DNA of 26,555 bases, from the NCBI RefSeq assembly GCF_030825805.1, contig NZ_JAPJPF010000024.1, positions 1 through 26,555 on the forward strand, in the 5' to 3' direction. Below, one piece after another: positions 14,153-21,600 of this stretch. This DNA is from Streptococcus sp. Lineage in GTDB: Bacteria > Bacillota > Bacilli > Lactobacillales > Streptococcaceae. Numbering within the stretch: position 1 is the first letter of the stretch; each line of letters begins with the position of its first letter. The translations under genes and the position numbers were made by a program. The notes beneath the pieces were generated by a model. It did not search any database and was not told the origin of the DNA. It was given only the letters and a program-made list of their open reading frames with translations.

Positions 14153-15976
14153 ATGAATTTAGAAGAATTAAAGAAACGACAAGAGAAGATTCGGAACTTC
14201 TCCATTATCGCCCATATTGACCACGGAAAGTCAACCTTGGCGGACCGAATCCTAGAAAAAACTGAGACAGTTTCTAGTCGGGAAATGCAAGCCCAGCTTT
14301 TGGACAGCATGGACCTAGAACGGGAACGTGGGATTACCATTAAGCTTAATGCCATCGAGTTGAATTACACGGCTAAAGATGGGGAAACCTATATCTTCCA
14401 CTTGATTGACACACCGGGACACGTGGACTTTACTTATGAGGTTTCTCGTTCGCTGGCTGCCTGTGAGGGAGCCATTCTCGTAGTGGATGCGGCTCAAGGG
14501 ATTGAAGCTCAGACCCTAGCCAATGTTTACCTGGCTTTGGATAACGATTTGGAAATCCTGCCAGTTATCAATAAAATCGACTTGCCAGCTGCAGATCCAG
14601 AACGGGTGCGCACAGAAGTAGAAGATGTCATTGGTTTGGATGCCAGTGAAGCAGTTCTAGCTTCAGCCAAGGCTGGTATCGGGATTGAAGAGATTTTGGA
14701 ACAAATCGTCGAGAAAGTTCCAGCTCCTACTGGGGATGTTGCTGCTCCATTGCAAGCCTTGATCTTTGACTCAGTATACGACCCATATCGTGGAGTTATC
14801 CTTCAAGTTCGGGTGGTCAATGGTATAGTGAAGCCTGGCGACACCATCCAGTTGATGAGCAATGGCAAGACCTTTGATGTGACAGAGGTAGGGATCTTTA
14901 CTCCTAAAGCAGTTGGTCGTGATTTCCTTGCGACAGGAGATGTTGGTTATATCGCAGCTTCTATCAAGACTGTTGCAGACACTCGTGTCGGGGATACTGT
15001 GACTTTGGCGTCCAATCCAGCAGCTGAGCCTCTTCATGGATACAAACAAATGAATCCAATGGTCTTTGCTGGTCTTTACCCGATCGAATCCAACAAATAC
15101 AACGATCTTCGGGAAGCTTTGGAGAAGCTGCAATTGAATGACGCTAGTCTTCAATTTGAGCCTGAAACATCTCAAGCCCTTGGTTTTGGTTTCCGGTGTG
15201 GTTTCTTAGGACTCCTTCATATGGACGTTATCCAAGAACGTTTGGAGCGCGAGTTCAATATTGACTTGATTATGACAGCGCCGTCTGTAATCTATAAGGT
15301 CAATTTGACAGATGGAGAAGTGCTGGATGTGTCCAATCCGTCTGAGTTCCCAGATCCAACCAAGATCGCTTCGATCGAAGAACCTTATGTCAAAGCGCAA
15401 ATCATGGTGCCGCAAGAGTTTGTCGGAGCTGTCATGGAATTGGCCCAACGCAAACGTGGGGACTTTGTGACCATGGACTACATCGACGAAAATCGGGTTA
15501 ATGTGATCTATCAAATCCCACTGGCGGAAATAGTCTTTGATTTCTTTGATAAATTGAAATCTTCTACGCGTGGTTATGCGAGCTTTGACTACGAGCTGTC
15601 TGAATACCGTCCATCTAAATTGGTTAAAATGGATATCCTTCTTAATGGCGATACCGTCGATGCTCTCAGCTTTATCGTTCACAAGGACTTTGCCTATGAA
15701 CGTGGTAAGTTGATCGTTGAGAAGCTTAAGAAGATTATCCCTCGTCAACAGTTTGAAGTGCCTATCCAAGCAGCCATCGGTCATAAGATCGTTGCACGTA
15801 CAGATATCAAGGCTCTTCGGAAGAACGTCTTGGCCAAGTGTTATGGTGGGGACGTCTCACGGAAACGGAAGCTTCTTGAAAAACAAAAAGCCGGTAAGAA
15901 ACGGATGAAAGCTATCGGATCTGTAGAAGTACCACAGGAAGCCTTCTTGTCAGTTCTTTCAATGGATGAGGAGTAA
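14153..15976 (+). CDS. lepA: elongation factor 4 (LepA), ribosome back-translocating GTPase
   Basis: A 607-residue translational GTPase of normal LepA length. The G1 loop [13 protein letters not shown] is at about residues 20-32, the switch regions RERGITIK and DTPGHVDF follow, and the G4 NKID lies near residue 139. Beta-barrel, EF-G-III-like and EF-G-V-like domains follow. The C-terminal CTD ([23 protein letters not shown]) is unique to LepA. It acts on the ribosome in translation initiation and elongation quality. AAGGATG is a modest ribosome site. Single-gene unit between GNAT and the lipoproteins. No unusual residues were noticed. Confidence 0.98.
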   Translation: MNLEELKKRQEKIRNFSIIAHIDHGKSTLADRILEKTETVSSREMQAQLLDSMDLERERGITIKLNAIELNYTAKDGETYIFHLIDTPGHVDFTYEVSRSLAACEGAILVVDAAQGIEAQTLANVYLALDNDLEILPVINKIDLPAADPERVRTEVEDVIGLDASEAVLASAKAGIGIEEILEQIVEKVPAPTGDVAAPLQALIFDSVYDPYRGVILQVRVVNGIVKPGDTIQLMSNGKTFDVTEVGIFTPKAVGRDFLATGDVGYIAASIKTVADTRVGDTVTLASNPAAEPLHGYKQMNPMVFAGLYPIESNKYNDLREALEKLQLNDASLQFEPETSQALGFGFRCGFLGLLHMDVIQERLEREFNIDLIMTAPSVIYKVNLTDGEVLDVSNPSEFPDPTKIASIEEPYVKAQIMVPQEFVGAVMELAQRKRGDFVTMDYIDENRVNVIYQIPLAEIVFDFFDKLKSSTRGYASFDYELSEYRPSKLVKMDILLNGDTVDALSFIVHKDFAYERGKLIVEKLKKIIPRQQFEVPIQAAIGHKIVARTDIKALRKNVLAKCYGGDVSRKRKLLEKQKAGKKRMKAIGSVEVPQEAFLSVLSMDEE

Positions 15977-16005
15977 GCTTCTCTCTGAAATATTCCAACA
16001 AATCA

Positions 16006-16029
16006 AACGTCCCGTTAGGGGCGTTTTTC
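16006..16029 (+). terminator. terminator after lepA
   Basis: AACGTCCC (16006-16013) pairs with GGGGCGTT (16018-16025) around GTTA, then T-run. Confidence 0.85.
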
Positions 16030-16051
16030 TATCGGACTAGACAAATAGCGC

Positions 16052-16080
16052 TTTCAAATCTTCATTGAACGTGATAAACT
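16052..16080 (+). promoter_or_regulatory. promoter of the first lipoprotein gene
   Basis: TTTCAA (16052-16057) and an extended -10 TGATAAACT (TAAACT at 16075-16080) are 17 bases apart. On the opposite strand the -35 region overlaps TGAAAGCGCTATTT, which resembles a CcpA cre site with two mismatches at its end. That makes glucose control possible but unproven. Confidence 0.6.
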
Positions 16081-16115
16081 AGAGGTATCAAAATCCATCA
16101 CAAAGGAGAGGAAAG

Positions 16116-16775
16116 ATGAAAAATAAGTTCCTACTAGCGACTGTCTCGGTCTTATCAGCTATTGCCCTTGTAGCTTGTAGCACACCTAAAAAAGAGTCTA
16201 GAAAACCATTGTCATCTGAATCTAGTTCCACTGAGGTGGTAAAAAAGAGTAAAAAATCCTCTAGTAAAAAGACTTCTAGCAAGGTAGAGTCAAAATCATC
16301 GGATGATACCAAGAGTTCTGTCGAAACCAAACGGGTTGGTTCTGCAGATTATGGTTATATCGATATCCCAAGCAAGTGGATTAAATTTACAGATATAGAT
16401 GGCGGAGACAGCATTCAATTTACAGATGGAAGTGCCTACAATATCGTTACCATGAACGGGTATACCAAAGAAAAAGCAAATGTCGGTGAAGGGGAAGTCT
16501 TCAACGCAGAGTTGATTGCGAACCGAATTGCTTATTATTGGAAAGACAATAAAGAAGTAGAGAAAATGTGGGGAGCGAAGACCACTGTCTCAGGGAATGA
16601 AGCCTTGCAGCTGAATATTATCCTTAAATCTGGACAGTACCTCATTACTTGGGTCTTCCAAAAGGATGATAAGGTATACTTGATGTCTTTTGAAGGGGAT
16701 CCAGAGACCTTGGCTCAATTCATTCCTTACATTGAGGAAACTTGGAGTTTGGATGAAAAAGGTCCAAAAGCCTAA
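16116..16775 (+). CDS. secreted lipoprotein, paralogue A
   Basis: A 219-residue lipoprotein. A signal peptide (MKNKFLLATVSVLSAIALVAC) ends in the lipobox LVAC, Cys21 being the lipidation site. A Ser/Lys-rich linker follows (about residues 23-70), then a compact domain with GSADYGYIDIPSKW, a GGDSIQF segment, LNIILKSGQ and a C-terminal TWSLD. I do not recognise a named family; the pattern resembles small extracellular PsbP-like domains, but this is weak. It would be anchored on the outer face of the membrane. It is clearly paralogous to the gene at 17058. Own promoter; AAAGGAGAGG ribosome site. Confidence 0.88.
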   Translation: MKNKFLLATVSVLSAIALVACSTPKKESRKPLSSESSSTEVVKKSKKSSSKKTSSKVESKSSDDTKSSVETKRVGSADYGYIDIPSKWIKFTDIDGGDSIQFTDGSAYNIVTMNGYTKEKANVGEGEVFNAELIANRIAYYWKDNKEVEKMWGAKTTVSGNEALQLNIILKSGQYLITWVFQKDDKVYLMSFEGDPETLAQFIPYIEETWSLDEKGPKA

Positions 16776-16800
16776 TGCATTCGTGAGGAAGTTGGTTTCA

Positions 16801-16830
16801 TTGTCACCAATTTTCAATACATGATAGAAT
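16801..16830 (+). promoter_or_regulatory. possible promoter for an intergenic transcript
   Basis: TTGTCA (16801-16806) and TGATAGAAT (TAGAAT 16825-16830) are spaced 18 bases apart. No good start codon with a ribosome site follows before the terminator ending near 16975, so the product would be non-coding. Confidence 0.45.
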
Positions 16831-16836
16831 ACGATT

Positions 16837-16975
16837 TAGACGCTGTCAGTAGGTTCTATTTTTGTAACATTTAACTTTTTGCAACCTGGTTAGCAAAGAA
16901 TCTCTCAGGTTGTATATCCTTAAGAAAGCAGGGACTAATTCAAACAGTTCATCAGTTTGAATTAGTTCTTTTTTT
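16837..16975 (+). ncRNA. candidate small RNA between the lipoprotein genes
   Basis: A predicted start near 16837 and a strong terminator ending near 16975 would define an RNA of about 140 bases. It contains an internal stem CAACCTG (16882-16888) with CAGGTTG (16906-16912) and then the terminator stem. I found no open frame with a ribosome site. I looked for the CiaR repeat TTTAAG-N5-TTTAAG that precedes known streptococcal csRNAs and did not see it. It may instead be an unused region after paralogue A. Confidence 0.3.
16934..16975 (+). terminator. strong terminator between the lipoprotein genes
   Basis: ACTAATTCAAAC (16934-16945) pairs perfectly with GTTTGAATTAGT (16955-16966) around a nine-base loop, and TCTTTTTTT follows. 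Confidence 0.85.
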
Positions 16976-16996
16976 GGTAAGAAATTTAAATGGTCC

Positions 16997-17025
16997 TTTT
17001 AAAATAGAGTATAAGATGTTAGACT
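16997..17025 (+). promoter_or_regulatory. promoter of the second lipoprotein gene
   Basis: An extended -10 TGTTAGACT (TAGACT 17020-17025) aligns with the TAAACT of the first lipoprotein, and the leader through GGAGAG to the ATG is also alike. The -35 at 16997-17002 is poor. The promoter seems to have been duplicated with the gene. Confidence 0.45.
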
Positions 17026-17057
17026 AGTGTATATGATCTATCATAGAGGAGAGAAAA

Positions 17058-17699
17058 ATGAAAAATAAGTTCCTACTGGCGTCAGTAACTTTTTTGTCTG
17101 TTGTCAGTCTTTCTGCTTGTATCAGTCCAAAGAAAGAGTCTAGTAAATCATCGGCAGCGTCTAGCTCCAAGAATGTGGTGAAAGAAGCAACAAAATCAAG
17201 TAGCAAGGTAAAGGAAGAACTATCAGATAATAGTGAGAGTCTCGCAGAAACTAAACGAATCGGTTCGGCAGATTATGGCTACGTCAATATTCCAAGTGAT
17301 TGGGTAAAATATACAAATGAAGAAGGTGGAGATAATATCCAGTACTCAGATAAAAGCGTGGATAATGCGATTATTTTGAACGTTACTACTAGAGAAAGAG
17401 CGGGTGTCGCCGAAGAGGAAGATTTTAATGAAGTGATGGCTCAAAGATTTGAGAATGACTTGAACGAAATAAATAAAGTAGTAAAATCGTGGAGATCTAC
17501 TAGCAAAGTTGGAGGAAATGTAGCCACCCAATTAAACATGATTCTTAAGTCGGGTCGACATGTTACTTGCTGGTTTTTTCAAATAGATGGGAAGATGCAT
17601 TACATTGCCTGTCTTGGAGATAAAAAAACATTAGCTCAATTAACCTCCTATGTAGAAAATACTTGGAGCCTTGATGGAACAGGTGCCGTGACGGATTAA
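17058..17699 (+). CDS. secreted lipoprotein, paralogue B
   Basis: A 213-residue lipoprotein with signal peptide MKNKFLLASVTFLSVVSLSAC and lipobox LSAC (Cys21). A Ser/Lys linker and a domain follow with the same landmarks as the gene at 16116: TKRIGSADYGYVNIPSDW, GGDNIQYSD, LNMILKSGR and YVENTWSLD. The two differ most in the linker and in the middle (the MNGYTKEKANVG region of A against VTTRERAGVA here). Function is unknown. The pair is a tandem duplication that kept its upstream control region. A terminator follows directly. AGAGGAGAG is the ribosome site. Confidence 0.88.
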   Translation: MKNKFLLASVTFLSVVSLSACISPKKESSKSSAASSSKNVVKEATKSSSKVKEELSDNSESLAETKRIGSADYGYVNIPSDWVKYTNEEGGDNIQYSDKSVDNAIILNVTTRERAGVAEEEDFNEVMAQRFENDLNEINKVVKSWRSTSKVGGNVATQLNMILKSGRHVTCWFFQIDGKMHYIACLGDKKTLAQLTSYVENTWSLDGTGAVTD

Positions 17700-17705
17700 T
17701 GAAAG

Positions 17706-17734
17706 AAGATAGATTGATGAATCTATCTTTTTTT
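17706..17734 (+). terminator. terminator after lipoprotein paralogue B
   Basis: AAGATAGATT (17706-17715) pairs with AATCTATCTT (17720-17729) around GATG, then a T-run. Confidence 0.85.
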
Positions 17735-17744
17735 ACGGCCTCTA

Positions 17745-17753
17745 TGGTATAAT
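17745..17753 (+). promoter_or_regulatory. extended -10 promoter of the cysteine-cluster gene
   Basis: TGGTATAAT with TATAAT at 17748-17753. The -35 position falls in the preceding terminator's T-run. The ATG at 17787 follows an AGAAAG site. Confidence 0.6.
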
Positions 17754-17786
17754 GCTCTTATCCATTTAGCAATTAGAAAGTAGTTT

Positions 17787-18281
17787 ATGACTCAAGAAAT
17801 TGACTTAGAAAAATACCATCAGTTAGCGCTCCAAAAACAAAAGGAGCACCGCAAGGTATTGGCAAATCTGAAAAAGAAGCCCCCTAAAAATCTAGATAAA
17901 ATAGCCCAAGAGATTCACGATGAAGTCTTTCAAGAAATTGATTGTACCGCCTGCGCCAACTGCTGTAAGACCCTAGGACCTGATTTTAAGGAAGCAGATA
18001 TCACGCGCATCGCCAAGTATTTCAAAATGAAACTTCCCGCTTTTGAGGCTGAATTTCTTCAAGTCGATGAGGATGGCGATAAGGTCTTTAAATCCATGCC
18101 TTGCCCTTTCTTGGGTGGTGATAATCTCTGTTCCATCTACGATGTGCGTCCTAAGGCTTGCCGAGAATTTCCTCATACAGACCGCAAGAAAATCTACCAG
18201 ATCAACCATCTGACTATCAAGAATACCCTCACTTGCCCAGCAGCCTATTTATTTGTAGAAAAATTAAAGGATCGTTTGTAA
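17787..18281 (+). CDS. YkgJ-family cysteine-cluster protein
   Basis: A 164-residue protein with the CxxCxxCC cluster CTACANCC at about residues 53-60, followed by CPFLGGDNLCSIYDVRPKACREFP (about 110-133) and a last Cys in LTCPAAY. This is the YkgJ/CxxCxxCC family, in which conserved Cys residues bind zinc or iron; the cellular role is not established. The N-terminus is lysine-rich and helical. Its TAA overlaps the ATG of the nucleotidase gene by one base (TAATG), so the two genes are translationally coupled and share the promoter at 17745. Confidence 0.85.
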   Translation: MTQEIDLEKYHQLALQKQKEHRKVLANLKKKPPKNLDKIAQEIHDEVFQEIDCTACANCCKTLGPDFKEADITRIAKYFKMKLPAFEAEFLQVDEDGDKVFKSMPCPFLGGDNLCSIYDVRPKACREFPHTDRKKIYQINHLTIKNTLTCPAAYLFVEKLKDRL

Positions 18282-18973
18282 TGACATATACATTTTTACT
18301 TTTTGACCTAGATCATACCTTATTGGACTTTGATACAGCGGAGGAAGTGGCCTTAACGCAATTCCTCCAAGATCAGGAGGTTCAAGATATTCAAGCCTTT
18401 AAAGATTACTACAAACCCATGAACCAAGGCCTCTGGAAAGATTTGGAGCAAAAGAAGATTAGCAAGAAAGACTTGATTAACAGCCGGTTTGCCATTGCCT
18501 TTGCCCATTTTGGTAGAGATGTAGATGGTGAAGAAATGGCTCTGCGTTACCAGGACTTCATTTGTCAACAGGGACAGACTTTCCCAGGAGCAGAAGACTT
18601 GTTAGCCAAGTTAGTAGAAAGAGGTTACCAGCTCTATGGTGCTACCAACGGCGTTACCGCTATTCAGCAAGGGCGTTTGAAGCAATCTGCTATTACCCCT
18701 AATTTCAAAGAAATCTTCATCTCTGAACAATTAGGGACTCAAAAACCGGAAGTGGCCTTTTACGAAAAAATCGCGAACCTGATCCCAGGATTTGCCAAGG
18801 AACAAGCTCTCATGATTGGAGATTCTTTGACGGCGGACATCGCTGGAGGCAATGCTGCGGAGATTGATACCGTCTGGTACAATCCGGATCACAAAGAAAA
18901 TACCAGTCAAGCAGTGCCGACTTATGAAGTGTATTCTTATGAGGCTTTATTGGCGCTCTTGCGAAAGGATTAG
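18281..18973 (+). CDS. YjjG/PynA-family pyrimidine nucleotidase
   Basis: A 230-residue HAD phosphatase with motif I DLDHTLLDF (residues 9-17), motif II ATNGVT, motif III Lys in TQKPEVAF, and motif IV IGDSLTADIAGG. The alpha-helical cap lies at about residues 18-95. DHTLLDFDTAE is typical of the YjjG/PynA group, which dephosphorylates non-canonical pyrimidine nucleotides and dUMP and so keeps damaged bases out of DNA. I chose the ATG at 18281, coupled by TAATG to the cysteine-cluster gene; an in-frame start further upstream would lie inside that gene. No terminator was seen directly after the stop. Confidence 0.88.
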   Translation: MTYTFLLFDLDHTLLDFDTAEEVALTQFLQDQEVQDIQAFKDYYKPMNQGLWKDLEQKKISKKDLINSRFAIAFAHFGRDVDGEEMALRYQDFICQQGQTFPGAEDLLAKLVERGYQLYGATNGVTAIQQGRLKQSAITPNFKEIFISEQLGTQKPEVAFYEKIANLIPGFAKEQALMIGDSLTADIAGGNAAEIDTVWYNPDHKENTSQAVPTYEVYSYEALLALLRKD

Positions 18974-19053
18974 CCCAGTATTGACACCAGTTGCTTTCAG
19001 TTAGAGGTGAAAAGGAATGGACCTGACAAGAAGGAGAGTGTAAACAGCACTAA

Positions 19054-19677
19054 ATGATTAGAAAGAGTTTATTTTTTCAATTTCTTATTCGACTAGCTTA
19101 TATCCTCCTATTAGCTGGCGCGGCTTTCTATCTGTTATGCTTATTGAATGGGATGGATTGGGACCAAGCTACTGTTCAGGAAAGAAAAGAGTTTCAAGCC
19201 TGGATCATGCTTGGCTGCACGGTTTCTTTTATTCTCATTCGGCAAGTATTCGAATTTGTTCGTCTGATTTGTAAAACAAGCAGAAAAGGCAGAGAATTTT
19301 CTCAGGAATGGAACGAATCAATCTCTTTGCAGGAAATAGAGAAGGAAGCGGAATTCAGAGACCCGAGGCTAAAATTACTGATTTATAAGGGCTATTTGAT
19401 AACCTATCGCTCTTGTTTCGACTATCTGAGAATAGATGAGGATATTTGGAAAATCCAACTTCAGAAATTTCAAAAGTATAGTTATAGTAGGTACTCTGGT
19501 AGAAACAAATCACTTCTTCCTCCTAAGTATTTTCTTGTGTTAAGGGATTTTGACTACAAGGAATACTATCTCGCTATCAGCTATCAGAAAGAGGAGTGGT
19601 ATCATTTTTGGACCTATCTGATGAAGCAATATCCCTGGATTGAATGTAGCGGTGATGTGGAGGAACATCAAATATAA
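19054..19677 (+). CDS. hypothetical membrane protein with a cytoplasmic domain
   Basis: A 207-residue protein with two membrane segments, around residues 8-32 and 48-70, and a charged cytoplasmic remainder containing YKGYLITYRSCFDYLRID and a late EYYLAISYQKEEWYHFWTYL. The shape recalls small membrane proteins with a PH-like tail, but I recognise no family. An in-frame TAA precedes the ATG directly. The only good ribosome sequence, AGGAGAG, is about 16 bases upstream, so initiation may be weak. It lies 80 bases after the nucleotidase gene and ends before a terminator, so it may be read from that unit. Confidence 0.6.
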   Translation: MIRKSLFFQFLIRLAYILLLAGAAFYLLCLLNGMDWDQATVQERKEFQAWIMLGCTVSFILIRQVFEFVRLICKTSRKGREFSQEWNESISLQEIEKEAEFRDPRLKLLIYKGYLITYRSCFDYLRIDEDIWKIQLQKFQKYSYSRYSGRNKSLLPPKYFLVLRDFDYKEYYLAISYQKEEWYHFWTYLMKQYPWIECSGDVEEHQI

Positions 19678-19728
19678 GCGTCTCTCTAACAACCTGAACA
19701 AGCTTTGTTCAAATTTCATTCCATTACA

Positions 19729-19753
19729 AACTAGCTCTTGGGCTAGTTTTTTG
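19729..19753 (+). terminator. terminator after the membrane protein
   Basis: AACTAGC (19729-19735) pairs with GCTAGTT (19742-19748) and T-run follows. A separate small palindrome GAACAAGCTTTGTTC lies at 19695-19709. Confidence 0.75.
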
Positions 19754-19760
19754 TTATTAT
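19752..19760 (+). promoter_or_regulatory. extended -10 element directly before an ATG
   Basis: TGTTATTAT lies only six bases before the ATG at 19767, so the mRNA would begin at or next to its start codon. No Shine-Dalgarno is visible in front of this ATG. Confidence 0.5.
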
Positions 19761-19766
19761 GGATAA

Positions 19767-20516
19767 ATGAATTTATTTAAACAAATACCATTCAACATCA
19801 AGAAATGGGTCGTCTACCTGGCTCGTGTATTCTTCACAGTGGTCGCTCTCTTGATTTGTTTTCTCTTTTATTTTACTAATCAAGAAGAAAAAGAAATCCA
19901 AGAGCAAATTTCTAGCTTTTATCAGGAAGCGGGATTTAAAGGAGACCTACATTTTAAAGCAGCTAAACTCCATGGGATGTCGACCAAATATGCCTATAGC
20001 TATCAAGAAAGGGCTGAGGGAAAGATGGTTCAGTTTGACTTTCCCGATGCAACTCATCTATCAAAAGAAGAAACTGGGAGAAATTATGACACGGCTGAAG
20101 AACTGGCTCAACATTACAACAGTTGGTTAGTAGCACCGTTCTTCGAAAGAGCCTTTACGGAATCTCAAGGATTTCAACAATTAAAGCAAGAGATAAAAGA
20201 ACGATTTCATCAACAAGGCCTCGAGGTAAGCAAGGTTCGTCTTCAGTTACCAATCCAAAATCCCGATTTTGAAGATCAGTTAGCAAGAGACTTACTGGCT
20301 GCTGAAAAAGCTGGAGAAACAGAACTTCGAGGGATTCTGACCTTGGATTATGCTACCTACCGCCAAATTAAGGGATTTTCCTTTACCATTACAGTGACTT
20401 CCCTTCACAAAGAATATGAAGGGAAGCACTTGGATGTATCCGGTCTTCCCTCTGGGAACTATGTGATTGAATCGGATTCCAAAAATGAAGTATCTTATTA
20501 TTTTGAGATCGATTAA
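19767..20516 (+). CDS. hypothetical membrane-anchored protein, possibly leaderless
   Basis: A 249-residue protein with one N-terminal membrane segment (about residues 14-36) preceded by basic residues, then an extracytoplasmic-looking region. The rest is polar, with helical EEKEIQEQISSFYQEAG and RFHQQGLEVSKVRLQLP parts, a proline- and aspartate-bearing middle, and a beta-rich end (FSFTITVTSLHKEY, SYYFEID). I recognise no family. The start at 19767 is the only reasonable one, as the next Met lies past residue 60. It has no ribosome site and the nearest -10 would start the transcript at the ATG itself. Confidence 0.6.
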   Translation: MNLFKQIPFNIKKWVVYLARVFFTVVALLICFLFYFTNQEEKEIQEQISSFYQEAGFKGDLHFKAAKLHGMSTKYAYSYQERAEGKMVQFDFPDATHLSKEETGRNYDTAEELAQHYNSWLVAPFFERAFTESQGFQQLKQEIKERFHQQGLEVSKVRLQLPIQNPDFEDQLARDLLAAEKAGETELRGILTLDYATYRQIKGFSFTITVTSLHKEYEGKHLDVSGLPSGNYVIESDSKNEVSYYFEID

Positions 20517-20530
20517 AAAATTTTTAATAG

Positions 20531-20573
20531 TGTCAAGTTTTTTTCTTGACAGGTCTATAAAATGTGTTATAAT
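20531..20573 (+). promoter_or_regulatory. strong promoter of rpsP, with -35 inside an inverted repeat
   Basis: TTGACA (20546-20551) and TATAAT (20568-20573), preceded by TGT, are 16 bases apart: a near-consensus promoter with an extended -10. The -35 is the right arm of a perfect inverted repeat, TGTCAAG (20531-20537) and CTTGACA (20545-20551), around seven T. The repeat may act as an upstream terminator or as an operator. The 5' leader to the ATG at 20640 is about 60 bases. Confidence 0.9.
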
Positions 20574-20639
20574 AGATTATGTGCTAAATAGCTTGTCTAT
20601 TTCACCGAAAATTAAAATATAGAAAAGAGACTTATAAAA

Positions 20640-20912
20640 ATGGCAGTTAAAATTCGTTTGACTCGTATGGGTTCTAAGAAAAAACCTTACTACCGTATCA
20701 ACGTAGCAGATTCACGTTCACCACGTGATGGTCGTTTCATCGAAACAGTTGGAACTTACAATCCACTTGTTGAAGAAAACCAAGTTACTTTGAAAGAAGA
20801 CCGCGTTCTTGCATGGTTGGCTGATGGAGCTCAACCTTCAGATACAGTTCGCAACATTCTTTCAAAAGAAGGTGTATTGAAGAAATTCCACGATTCTAAA
20901 TTCTCAAAATAA
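20640..20912 (+). CDS. rpsP: 30S ribosomal protein S16
   Basis: A 90-residue protein that is a full-length bS16. The N-terminal [31 protein letters not shown] is the family signature, and [12 protein letters not shown] and [26 protein letters not shown] follow. It binds 16S rRNA early in 30S assembly and stabilises it. It opens the operon, under the strongest promoter in the window. The ATG has only a modest AAGAGA-type ribosome site. khpA begins 19 bases after the stop. Confidence 0.98.
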   Translation: MAVKIRLTRMGSKKKPYYRINVADSRSPRDGRFIETVGTYNPLVEENQVTLKEDRVLAWLADGAQPSDTVRNILSKEGVLKKFHDSKFSK

Positions 20913-20931
20913 TCATAAAGTAGGTTGATGT

Positions 20932-21171
20932 ATGGATACGATTGAAAATCTTATTATTGCAATTGTGAAACCTTTGATTTCACAACCGGATGCCTTAACC
21001 ATCAAGATCGAAGATACTCCTGAATTCTTGGAGTACCACCTTGACCTTGATCCTAGCGATGTTGGTCGAGTGATCGGTCGGAAAGGTCGCACCATTTCTG
21101 CGATAAGAACGATTGTCTACTCTGTCCCAACTGAAGATAAAAAAGTAAGAATCGTTATTGACGAAAAATAA
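20932..21171 (+). CDS. khpA: KhpA, KH-domain RNA-binding protein
   Basis: A 79-residue single KH domain with the GxxG-type loop [18 protein letters not shown] at about residues 44-61. This is the YlqC/KhpA family; KhpA forms a complex with KhpB (Jag/EloR) and binds RNA to influence cell division and elongation in streptococci. The usual rpsP-khpA order is kept and both are on the same strand. A terminator follows a few bases after the stop, so only part of the transcripts should continue into the MazG-like gene. Confidence 0.95.
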   Translation: MDTIENLIIAIVKPLISQPDALTIKIEDTPEFLEYHLDLDPSDVGRVIGRKGRTISAIRTIVYSVPTEDKKVRIVIDEK

Positions 21172-21176
21172 AAAGG

Positions 21177-21198
21177 CGGGACTTTGTCCCGTTTTTTT
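21177..21198 (+). terminator. terminator after khpA
   Basis: CGGGAC (21177-21182) pairs with GTCCCG (21186-21191) around TTT, followed by T7. Confidence 0.9.
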
Positions 21199-21214
21199 GT
21201 TACAAGGAGAAGCT

Positions 21215-21547
21215 ATGAAAGAAGTAACCATTCGGCAATTACAAGCCTATTTAGAAGAACATTACAAAGACAGTCGTACAGAAGAAGGTCTATTTATCAA
21301 GCTCGTCGAAGAGGTTGGGGAAGTAGCCGAGGTCTTAAATGGACGTTCTGGACGGAAAGAAGGGGTTCAGGATTCGAATGAGGAATTGGCTAAAGAACTC
21401 GCTGATATCATTCACTACACGGTTGCCATCGCTGCTATCAATGAGATCGACCTTACTAAAACCATCTTTGAAAAAGATAAAACAGCAGCAGTAAAATACC
21501 AGCACGAGCGGGATTTGGAGCAGTTTCTAGCAGATAAGTCCATTTGA
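21215..21547 (+). CDS. MazG-like NTP pyrophosphohydrolase
   Basis: A 110-residue single-domain MazG-like protein. The metal-binding pattern is visible as KLVEEVGEVAEVL (about residues 29-41) and ELAKELADIIHY (about 57-70), with acidic residues spaced EExxE and ExxD. Such proteins hydrolyse NTPs to NMPs, often abnormal ones; the substrate here is unknown. I chose the ATG at 21215 because AAGGAG lies directly upstream. An in-frame start at 21158 would begin within khpA and run across the terminator. It is insulated from khpA by that terminator and has no obvious promoter of its own. Confidence 0.85.
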   Translation: MKEVTIRQLQAYLEEHYKDSRTEEGLFIKLVEEVGEVAEVLNGRSGRKEGVQDSNEELAKELADIIHYTVAIAAINEIDLTKTIFEKDKTAAVKYQHERDLEQFLADKSI

Positions 21548-21572
21548 GAAAATCCCTTGAACGTGATAAAAT
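21544..21572 (+). promoter_or_regulatory. promoter of rimM-trmD
   Basis: TTGAGA (21544-21549) and an extended -10 TGATAAAAT (TAAAAT 21567-21572) are 17 bases apart. The -35 overlaps the last codons of the MazG-like gene. It shares TTGAACGTGATAAA with the promoter of lipoprotein A. Confidence 0.75.
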
Positions 21573-21600
21573 AGAGTGAATAAACTACAGTGGAGAAATC

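Noticed and set aside
15206..15784. 192-codon minus-strand open frame
   Set aside because: Lies wholly inside lepA on the opposite strand, has no ribosome site and shows no family features; it is a coding shadow.
16792..16814. TTGGT/ACCAA stem with TTTT after lipoprotein A
   Set aside because: Only five pairs with a long loop; the stronger terminator lies at 16934.
16882..16912. CAACCTG/CAGGTTG hairpin as a terminator or riboswitch
   Set aside because: No T-run follows it, and no known riboswitch or T-box motif was seen.
18158..18280. upstream start of the nucleotidase gene
   Set aside because: Lies inside the cysteine-cluster gene; the HAD motif I begins right after the ATG at 18281.
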